Of a DNA stretch of 43,228 nt, positions 37,029 through 43,228 are shown one piece after another. The stretch spans positions 1 through 43,228 of the forward strand of contig NZ_JIBT01000031.1 in assembly GCF_001039575.1 (NCBI RefSeq), written 5' to 3'. The notes under the pieces were generated by a model. It searched no databases and was not told the DNA's origin. It worked only from the letters and a program-made list of their open reading frames with translations. Position 1 is the first letter of the stretch, and each line of letters opens with the position of its first letter. Both the position numbers and the translations under genes were made by a program. Source of the DNA: Halomonas sp. PR-M31. GTDB lineage: Bacteria; Pseudomonadota; Gammaproteobacteria; Pseudomonadales; Halomonadaceae.

Positions 37029-38039
37029 CTATGCGACAGCTCTATTGAGAAGACCTCCGATGATCTCGCCTCGCAAAATTCGACTGCCCCTATCATTGCT
37101 GGCCTGTAGCGCCGCTTTGTAATACTTAAAGGCATCTGAATTCTCTTCCTCTTTCCCATCTGAGGCGGCCTGAACTCTCTGATAGAAATTTGGGAGATCC
37201 TCTGAAAGTTTTTCTTCAGATAAAGCCTTGGATTGCTTTAAGATAGCCCTGTGAGTTTCAACAAAAAGCGTAAAAAAATCTGCTTTCTTCCAAGCTCTTG
37301 AATCAGCACCTAGATTAAGCTTCCTTAGAAAGGAAAAAACAATTTCCGCCTCATGTAAAAGTTGCTCTTTCTCATCAAAATATTCATTAAATCTTTCTAG
37401 GTACTCTTCAAGCTCACTGTCTCTATTAAAATATGTGCTCATCATTGTTATTGCCAAAACAAGACAATATCGGACATCATTCATTCTTCTAATGTCATTG
37501 GCAGTAAAAAGCTTAACCTCTTCGAAGAACGCATTTTCTGCAAGTGAGTCGCCAAACTTCTTAAACTCGCCACCATACCTTGCATTATGAACCTCCATTG
37601 CATTCAACCCGTAGCTTGTCGAGTTAATCCTCTGAAAAACTTCCTTAATTACAGGAAGCGCATGACTACCGAGATCTCTGACGACTACTTGGTATTCTAG
37701 GAAGTCTAATTTCTCTTTCTCACCGAGCTCTTTATAGGGCTTAGTAAACTTGTCCAGCCGGAGCTCTTCGGAACCTTTAAAATACTGATAAAGGGTAGTA
37801 ATTCTTTGCTGACCGTCCACCAACCACTCAGTTCCTTCACCAGTTTCTGAATCTACACTTCCAGCCGCAATATAAATCTCAGGGAAAGGGTAGCCTTCAA
37901 GAACAGTTCTAATAAAAGCAATTTTATCTTTATTAGACCAAACAAGTCGCCTTTGAAATTCAGGCTGCGGTATCAAATACTCGCTTCCTATGGCAGTTAG
38001 CAAAACCCTAAGTCTTCTATTAGTTGCTGATGTTTGCAT
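37029..38039 (-). CDS. DUF262 domain-containing protein
   Basis: A 336-residue protein with an N-terminal DUF262 (ParB-like) domain. PEFQRRLVWSNKDKIAFIRT and LVDGQQRITTL (Asp75-Gly-Gln-Gln-Arg79) are its hallmarks. DUF262 is the nucleotide-hydrolysing half of GmrSD-type and SspE-type defence enzymes, but no HNH/DUF1524 nuclease domain follows here. VIKEVFQRINSTSYGLNAMEV is the second conserved block. GAGG precedes ATG 38039, which is preferred over an upstream start inside the neighbouring gene. It overlaps the nucleotidyltransferase-like gene by 20 bases. Codon and base use are far more AT-rich than in the core genes, a sign of transfer. Confidence 0.85.
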   Translation of the reverse strand: MQTSATNRRLRVLLTAIGSEYLIPQPEFQRRLVWSNKDKIAFIRTVLEGYPFPEIYIAAGSVDSETGEGTEWLVDGQQRITTLYQYFKGSEELRLDKFTKPYKELGEKEKLDFLEYQVVVRDLGSHALPVIKEVFQRINSTSYGLNAMEVHNARYGGEFKKFGDSLAENAFFEEVKLFTANDIRRMNDVRYCLVLAITMMSTYFNRDSELEEYLERFNEYFDEKEQLLHEAEIVFSFLRKLNLGADSRAWKKADFFTLFVETHRAILKQSKALSEEKLSEDLPNFYQRVQAASDGKEEENSDAFKYYKAALQASNDRGSRILRGEIIGGLLNRAVA

Positions 38040-38598
38040 CGTTAACCTCACTTGCGCACTGGTCAATACACTGATATTGGTATTGAAAGAAAAAGAACCA
38101 AGAGTGATAAAGTCCACCTCTTATTTTGTAAGGGCCAAACTCCTGGCCTGATGTGAGCCCGTTATAATGACTCCACCACCTTTCAGTAAACCCAAAAGAA
38201 TTTCCCTTTGGCAGTTTATCAGGACGAATCCACCCAGACGCCAAGTATCTAAAGAATTCACCGCATTTTGGCCAATAAGCACCGGACTTACGATACAAGT
38301 AAGCTTCCATCCAGACCTTGTTAAATAGTTTTTCGGACACAACAGCGACATCAATGTCGGACTCGTCATTGAACACACGATATCTCTTTTGCGGGGCAAT
38401 GGAAAAGCCAAGCTTTCCAGATCCCACCACAACGACTTCACTATATTCAACGTTGAAGTAGTCTGCTGTTCTATCTTTAAGCTCGAACTCTTTTTCTTCA
38501 GACAGAGCGCAGGATGGCCCCGACAAAATGTGGCGCCTAACTACTTGCTTAGGATCAAGGGCAGCTAAGGAATTTTTAAAGGCGTCAATTCGATCCAC
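38020..38598 (-). CDS. Nucleotidyltransferase-like protein
   Basis: A 192-residue protein with a polymerase-beta-type nucleotidyltransferase pattern: VVVGSGKLGFS (Gly-Ser at 59-60), then DESDIDVAVVS with Asp81 and Asp83 as likely metal ligands. The start (MDRIDAFKNSLAALDPKQVV) and the GAYWPKCGEFFRYLASGWIR segment look like a family I have met only as hypothetical proteins. Its 3' end overlaps the DUF262 gene, so the two are one operon and probably one system. It is AT-rich like its partner. Function unknown; a defence role is inference from partner and location. Confidence 0.75.
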   Translation of the reverse strand: MDRIDAFKNSLAALDPKQVVRRHILSGPSCALSEEKEFELKDRTADYFNVEYSEVVVVGSGKLGFSIAPQKRYRVFNDESDIDVAVVSEKLFNKVWMEAYLYRKSGAYWPKCGEFFRYLASGWIRPDKLPKGNSFGFTERWWSHYNGLTSGQEFGPYKIRGGLYHSWFFFFQYQYQCIDQCASEVNDANISN

Positions 38599-39069
38599 AT
38601 GTTTCCAAAAATGCTAACTGTTTAGCATTTATAGGGTATTGTATAGGCCAGAGTACGACCTGAACCATCAGGTCGCTTAGGCACGGCTCTATTGTGACGC
38701 GTTCGGACAGCGATTTTGGCCATAATTCCAATCTCTTCCGAACCCAATTTGATCTAACGTAACGCGCTTGCTGATCAAAATCCATCATCGAGATGATCGC
38801 AGCGCGGCCCGCCTGCGGCCCGGATATCCGAGTCCGTTTTTTGTATGGCGTTACATAATGCTCGATAGCGTTGCGCCCTGTCGCTTGATGGTCAGCCGCG
38901 TGTAGGTAGCCGGGGTGTGAGGATCCTGATCACCCGCACCCTCGGTTGAAAGCTTACTATTGATGATCGCCACATCGATAGGTCCTAATATGGATCTAGC
39001 CACCCTTTTGGACGCGGAACCAGTCGATCCGGTCGCAATCATCCATCAGACGTTCCATACTAAAAGATA
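38599..39069. other. Gene-free stretch between the AT-rich pair and fic
   Basis: About 470 bases with no coding sequence I can support; two short minus-strand open frames have no family resemblance. Composition returns to GC-rich here. The promoter of the nucleotidyltransferase/DUF262 pair should lie at 38600-38800. A GC-rich GGCCCGCCTGCGGCCC patch at 38806-38821 may be a hairpin. Confidence 0.4.
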
Positions 39070-40184
39070 TCAGTCCGCCCGGTAGGGAGTGATTTCATTG
39101 CCGTCCTCGGTCATCAGCTTGATCAGTTTCGGATGCATGAAGAGCTTCTCGCGACCGGCGTGAATCTCCTTGAGGACGCCGATCTCGCACAGCTGTTGTA
39201 GGTAGTTCGAGGCCGTCTGGCGCTTGGCGATATCGCGCTCTACCAAGTTGCTGATGCGGCAGTAAGGCTGCTCGAAGATCACCTGTACCAGTTCGTGGCT
39301 ATAGATTCGGGGTAGCGCCTGCTGGATATAGGTCGTGGTCTCCTCGATCAGCTCACGTGTCGCCGCAATCTTATTGGTGGTCCAACGAGCGGTGTACTCC
39401 ACGGCCTTGAGCATGTAGAGCAGCCATGCTTGCCATTGCCCCTCACTGGTGACATTCAATAATAAGCGGTAGTAGTCAGGCTTGTTGAGCATGATATAGC
39501 GACTGAGGTAGAGAATCGGTAGTGTCAGCAGCTGCTGTTCGATCAGGTAAAGAATGTTTAATACCCTGCCCGTGCGCCCGTTACCATCGGTGAAGGGTGA
39601 ATCGCCTCGAATTGATAGTGAGCTACGGCCATCTTGATCAAGGGGTCGATGCCATCTTCCTCGTGCAGGTAGCGTTCCCAGTTAGCTAGCAGATCCCGCA
39701 AGGTGCTCTCGCCCATTGGCGGAGTGTAGATCACGTCGCCGGTGGCTTGATTGGCCAAGGTAGTACCAGGCACTCGACGGATTTCCATGTCCACGCCCTT
39801 GATGGTGCTGCAAATCTCCACCGCGGTATTAGTGCACAGTGGCCGACTGGCAAGCTCCCTATAGCCATGACTCAGCGCGGTACGATAACGCAGCGCTTCT
39901 TTGGTCGCCGGATCGGCATGGGTCGCTTCTTGGGCGAACTGAAAGAGTCGATCGGTCGTGGTGACGATGTTCTCGATCTCGGAACTATCGCGTGCCTCCA
40001 ACAGCGGCAGCAGGTTGATCAGCAGCCCCTGATTGGGCAGCAACTCCCCCGCCTGCTTCAGCTCCGACAAGGCCGCCCGGGCCGGTATGCAGGCCTTCAA
40101 CACTATCGGAGTCTCGAGCTCTACGGCTGGAGGCAACGGCGGCAAGGTATTATAAGGTTGGTCGGGGCGCCAGCTCATGTTCAT
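39070..40184 (-). CDS. Fic family protein, one-base frameshift in the catalytic motif
   Basis: Fic proteins transfer AMP or other phosphate groups to hydroxyl side chains. The first part ends at AIHP, the second begins inside the GNGR region. At 39595-39597 one added base restores [12 protein letters not shown], the full Fic motif with catalytic His196, and about 371 residues. SSEIENI near residue 86 resembles the inhibitory alpha-helix motif ([ST]xxxE[GN]), so it is probably self-restrained. A C-terminal winged helix (residues about 310-370) follows. ATG 40184 is used; ATG 40178 is possible. Without the repair it would be called as two fragments. Confidence 0.85.
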
Positions 40185-40214
40185 TTTTCGCTCAAAAATC
40201 GACACGTCACCAGC

Positions 40215-40237
40215 ATATGTCGATAGCATCGACATAT
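40215..40237. promoter_or_regulatory. 10-3-10 dyad upstream of fic
   Basis: ATATGTCGAT-AGC-ATCGACATAT is a perfect 23-base dyad 31 bases upstream of the fic start. It probably binds the HigA protein encoded just upstream or the Fic winged helix. A second, imperfect copy lies at 40285. Confidence 0.6.
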
Positions 40238-40284
40238 CTAGAAAGCGTGTCGAAAAAACGTCTTTTGTTAAACATGTCCAACCA

Positions 40285-40307
40285 ATATGTTGATGCTATC
40301 AGCACAT
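40285..40307. promoter_or_regulatory. Second 10-3-10 dyad between higA and fic
   Basis: ATATGTTGAT-GCT-ATCAGCACAT has the same 23-base architecture as the dyad at 40215, with two mismatches between arms. The centres are 70 bases apart. Confidence 0.5.
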
Positions 40308-40335
40308 CTTGATGACTTGTCGAAGAGCCACCCAT

Positions 40336-40629
40336 CTAGGCCACTTCGAAGTCCAAGGGGTGAACATCATCCAGGTTGACCGTTTTACGAGCCATCCAAA
40401 GATCGTACATGTCCTGCATCGTCAGCCAGCTTTCCGGCGAGCGTCCGAGTACCTTTGAAAGCCGCAGGGACATTTCAGGACTTATGCCGCTATCCCCTTT
40501 AAGCAGCCGAGACAAAGTGGAGGGCGAAACCCCTAGACTTGAAGCAAGTTGACGAGAACTAATGCCGAAAGGCTCCAGATAAACGTCCCGAATGAACTCG
40601 CCAGGATGAGGTGGATTATGCATAGCCAT
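40336..40629 (-). CDS. higA: HigA family addiction module antitoxin
   Basis: A 97-residue antitoxin and autorepressor. HPGEFIRDVYLEPFGISSRQ is the HigA signature, followed by a helix-turn-helix (ASSLGVSPSTLSRLLKG, about residues 29-45). Its ATG overlaps the higB stop in an ATGA arrangement, with the toxin gene first, which is typical of higBA. Confidence 0.94.
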   Translation of the reverse strand: MAMHNPPHPGEFIRDVYLEPFGISSRQLASSLGVSPSTLSRLLKGDSGISPEMSLRLSKVLGRSPESWLTMQDMYDLWMARKTVNLDDVHPLDFEVA

Positions 40630-40907
40630 CAGTGGTAATCCTCGTAATCAAGCACATAGGCGTTTCCTTCCCGAAATTCGAACGTCATGCGCCAGTTGCC
40701 GTTAACCCAAATTGACCAACGTCCACTGTCTTTTCCTTTCAGGGAATGGAGGCGAAAACCCGGAATATCCATGTCATCTACTGACGTAGCAGTATCGAGA
40801 GCCGCGAGTTGCATGCGCAATTTCTTGGCATGGTCAGCCCGTATCCCTGCCGTACTGCCAGTCGAGTAGAACCGTTTCAATCCCTTGTGCCGGAATGATT
40901 TAATCAT
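40629..40907 (-). CDS. higB: HigB family toxin
   Basis: A 92-residue ribosome-dependent mRNA interferase of the RelE superfamily. IKSFRHKGLKRFYSTG at the start, FRLHSLKGKDSGRWSIWVNG in the middle and the C-terminal VLDYEDYH match HigB. It has all expected parts and appears intact. It is the first gene of the pair; the promoter must lie in the 108 bases between it and argE. Confidence 0.94.
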   Translation of the reverse strand: MIKSFRHKGLKRFYSTGSTAGIRADHAKKLRMQLAALDTATSVDDMDIPGFRLHSLKGKDSGRWSIWVNGNWRMTFEFREGNAYVLDYEDYH

Positions 40908-41015
40908 TGGGAAATTTTAGCGTGTTGCGCATCGCGCATCAATAGCTACTTTGGCACGCCCACCGAACGCCAACATGCTAGGCTTGAGCCATAACGCCTC
41001 TCGAATGGAGCCTCC

Positions 41016-42173
41016 ATGCCCTCCGCACAGCAATTGCTCGAAACGCTAGTCAGCCATGCCACCGTCTCTAGAGACTCCAACCTCAAGCTGATCGAGTTCA
41101 TCGAGGGCTATCTCGACGACTACGGCGTGCCCTACACGCGCATCGAGAACGACGATGGCAGCAAGGCCAACCTGCTGGCGCGCATCGGCCCGGATGTTGC
41201 CGGTGGCGTGGTGCTGTCCGGGCACACCGACGTGGTGCCGGTGGATGGCCAGCCTTGGACGAGCGATCCCTTCACGTTGACTAACAAGGGTGATGGCCGC
41301 CTCTATGGTCGCGGCACTTGCGATATGAAGGGCTTCATCGCCTGCGCCCTCGCCCAGGTGCCGCACTGGGTCGAGCAGAACCTCGATCGGCCGATCATCC
41401 TGGCTTTTTCTTATGATGAGGAAGTCGGTTGCCTGGGGGCGCCGCGCCTGATCGAACGCCTGATGGCGGATTATCCGCGCCCAGCAGCAGTCATTATTGG
41501 CGAACCCACGCTGATGGCGCCGGTGGTCGCGCAAAAGGGCATCACCACCCTGCGCACCACGGTCACCGGCCGCGAGGCGCATTCGAGTCAGGTCAACCAG
41601 GGGGTTTCGGCGATCCATGTCGCCGCGCGTCTGGTGATGAAGATCGAGGACATCATGGCGGAGCTGCGCGACGCCGGTCGTGTTGATGAGTCCTTCAACG
41701 TCGCCCATTCCAGCCTGCACGTGGGCAAGATTCAAGGCGGCACGGCGATCAACATCATGGCCCGGGAGTGCCGGTTCGATTGGGAGATTCGCCATCTGCC
41801 CCAGGACGGTTTCGATGAGGTCATCGCAAGCTTCAATGATTTCGCCGAGGGCCTGGAACGCGAACTCAAGCAGCGCGCGCCCCAGGTCAGCATCCGTACC
41901 GAGAAGCTGATCGAGACCGTGCCGGCGCTGGCGGATCGCGACAACCGCGAGGCATTGAGCCTGTACCATGCGCTACTCGGCGAGCGTGACAGCGAAGCGG
42001 TGGCCTACGCCACCGAAGGCGGCCAGTTCCAGCGCGCCGGGCTTTCCACGGTGATCTGCGGGCCCGGCAGCATCGCTCAGGCGCACCAACCGGACGAATA
42101 CATCGAGGTCAGCCAGCTCGAAGCTGGAGGCGACTTCATGCGCCGCCTGGGCGATTACCTGTCGGCCGGATGA
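41016..42173 (+). CDS. argE: Acetylornithine deacetylase
   Basis: This M20-family zinc hydrolase removes acetate from N-acetylornithine in arginine synthesis. It has 385 residues. SGHTDVVPVDGQPW gives His70 and Asp72, GRGTCDMKGFIA gives the bridging Asp103, and SYDEEVGCLG gives Glu135 and Glu136. GREAHSSQVNQGVSAI is the dimerisation-domain His segment. The ATG at 41016 follows GGAGCCTCC. Its 3' end overlaps the converging transporter gene by 38 bases. Confidence 0.94.
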   Translation: MPSAQQLLETLVSHATVSRDSNLKLIEFIEGYLDDYGVPYTRIENDDGSKANLLARIGPDVAGGVVLSGHTDVVPVDGQPWTSDPFTLTNKGDGRLYGRGTCDMKGFIACALAQVPHWVEQNLDRPIILAFSYDEEVGCLGAPRLIERLMADYPRPAAVIIGEPTLMAPVVAQKGITTLRTTVTGREAHSSQVNQGVSAIHVAARLVMKIEDIMAELRDAGRVDESFNVAHSSLHVGKIQGGTAINIMARECRFDWEIRHLPQDGFDEVIASFNDFAEGLERELKQRAPQVSIRTEKLIETVPALADRDNREALSLYHALLGERDSEAVAYATEGGQFQRAGLSTVICGPGSIAQAHQPDEYIEVSQLEAGGDFMRRLGDYLSAG

Positions 42174-43176
42174 ATCTTACCCGTGTAATGTCCCGATTCC
42201 GGGTTCTTCTCGCCCATTTGTCTGCCCGAATCTGCTCTTCTTCCAGCGTCTTGTCGATTGCAGCTCGAGGGTCTGGCGCGCCGGCCGCCACCTTGCGCCG
42301 TTGGCGATGCAGATCCCGGGCAGTGCTGCCGAGCATGGCAGCAAGAATGATGCCGCCGCCCACAAAGGCAAGCGTCGCCGGCACTTCACCGACCCACCAC
42401 CATACAAGTAGCGTACCTACCAATGTTTCGAGCAGCATGACCAGGCTGACTTCGGCGCCAGGAATATAGCGGGCACCGGTCTGGATAAGAAAATAAGCGC
42501 CTGGCAGGAACACCACGCCCATCAATAACAAACGCAGGAGATCATCTGTCGGGGGCAGCTGCATGCCCCCCATCAGGATGGCGGGAACGATCATCACAAT
42601 GCAGCCCAAAGGTAGAATGACCGTGGTATCCGCACCGCGCCGAGACTGGCCTTGCTGGGCACTGGCCACGGTAGTGTTGACGGCAATCGCCAAGGGAATC
42701 GCCAGAGCCACGACCAGCCCGAGCACGCTGCCCTTCCCAACTTCACCGGCGGCCATCAGACTGGCGCCGCCGACACAAAGGCAAATGACTACCCAGGTTT
42801 GAACCCGCAAACGCTGGCTGAAGAAGATCATTCCGATGAGTCCGGCCACCAAGGGTGCCAGATTCTGCATGACCAGCACGTTGCCCGCAGCGGTCAAGCG
42901 TGCGGCAACGACGAAGGCCCAAGCACTGGTGGCAAACGCCAGCGGGCACCACAAGGCGGCTTGCCCACAGCCACGAACGACGCTCGGCAAACGGCGGCCA
43001 TAGCGTAAATAGGCCACCAGCGACAATATCAGCCCGAGCAGCAACGCTCGCCAGAACATGAAGGTTTCCACGTTCACATCGGTAGCCTTGACGAACAGTG
43101 CGTCCGGTGAAAGCAGTAATACCCCTGCTCCGGTAATCAAATAGCCGCGCAAACGCCACGGCAAGGACCGCCACAT
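42136..43176 (-). CDS. EamA/DMT-family transporter
   Basis: An inner-membrane protein of 346 residues with about ten hydrophobic helices in two homologous halves, the drug/metabolite transporter layout. VKATDVNVETFMFWRALLLG and AAGNVLVMQNLAPLVAGLIG belong to the first EamA repeat; GAYFLIQTGARYIPGAEVSL and LLETLVGTLLVWWWVGE to the second. The last 60 residues are polar and basic and overlap the end of argE in antisense, so the true stop might be earlier. The substrate is unknown. Confidence 0.87.
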   Translation of the reverse strand: MWRSLPWRLRGYLITGAGVLLLSPDALFVKATDVNVETFMFWRALLLGLILSLVAYLRYGRRLPSVVRGCGQAALWCPLAFATSAWAFVVAARLTAAGNVLVMQNLAPLVAGLIGMIFFSQRLRVQTWVVICLCVGGASLMAAGEVGKGSVLGLVVALAIPLAIAVNTTVASAQQGQSRRGADTTVILPLGCIVMIVPAILMGGMQLPPTDDLLRLLLMGVVFLPGAYFLIQTGARYIPGAEVSLVMLLETLVGTLLVWWWVGEVPATLAFVGGGIILAAMLGSTARDLHRQRRKVAAGAPDPRAAIDKTLEEEQIRADKWARRTRNRDITRVRFIRPTGNRPGGA

Positions 43177-43228
43177 AGCTTCTTTTACTCCTGGTGAATA
43201 TCTTGATGAATAATAAGAAACGACACAG

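Noticed and set aside
37029-38598. A complete GmrSD or SspE-type nuclease system
   Set aside because: The DUF262 protein has no visible HNH/DUF1524 nuclease motif, and the partner looks like a nucleotidyltransferase, so the known names do not apply.
38599-39069. Transposase or integrase remnant
   Set aside because: Short open frames on both strands were read; none carries a recognisable integrase or transposase motif, and no terminal inverted repeats were found.

Overview
This window looks like chromosomal DNA from a moderately GC-rich gammaproteobacterium, most likely a member of the Halomonadaceae. The grounds are the gene order sdhCDAB-sucA diverging from gltA, gltX followed by tRNA-Ala and tRNA-Glu, two phasin (polyhydroxyalkanoate granule) genes, a KefC-type exchanger and the style of the encoded proteins. 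No search was possible, so the taxonomy is inference.

Layout. 1-7.3 kb: TCA cycle block, with sucA (cut by the window edge), sdhB, sdhA, sdhD and sdhC on the minus strand and gltA on the plus strand. 7.3-9.6 kb: a gene-free stretch, then tRNA-Glu, tRNA-Ala and gltX, all minus. 9.7-14.1 kb: a short-chain dehydrogenase, an XRE-type regulator, a long gene-poor stretch, dusA and an aspartoacylase-like gene. 14.2-23.0 kb: an accessory metabolic block with a YceI protein and a CDP-alcohol phosphatidyltransferase on the minus strand, diverging from a five-gene operon (MDR dehydrogenase, PTPS/QueD homologue, GT4 glycosyltransferase, SAM methyltransferase, LPG-synthase-type membrane protein). A RibD-type reductase, a long GTP cyclohydrolase II and a creatininase-family amidohydrolase follow. 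Together these suggest synthesis of a modified pteridine or pyrimidine derived from GTP. 23.3-31.9 kb: KefC-type exchanger, an amidoligase plus class-I glutamine amidotransferase pair, OsmC, a DUF1415 protein, an aldo/keto reductase, two phasins (the second with eleven 11-residue repeats), endonuclease V and a DUF1499 protein. 32.0-36.6 kb: sbcD-sbcC. 36.6-40.9 kb: a small defence/toxin island holding a YoeB remnant, a visibly AT-rich pair (nucleotidyltransferase-like protein plus DUF262 protein), a Fic protein and higBA. 41.0-43.2 kb: argE and an EamA transporter.

Sequence quality matters here. At least six genes (sucA, gltA, the XRE regulator, the GT4 glycosyltransferase, sbcC, fic) are each interrupted by what looks like exactly one missing base, usually in a short G or C run. 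Two more gene ends (CDP-alcohol phosphatidyltransferase/YceI and the LPG-synthase-type protein) fit the same error. Because all share one sign and hit housekeeping genes, I read them as sequencing or assembly errors and annotate the genes as intended-intact, with the shift marked.

The best candidates for something undescribed are (i) the GTP-derived pteridine/glycoconjugate block at 14.2-23.0 kb, including a PTPS homologue without the usual catalytic Cys and third zinc His, and (ii) the overlapping nucleotidyltransferase/DUF262 gene pair in the AT-rich island at 37.0-38.6 kb.
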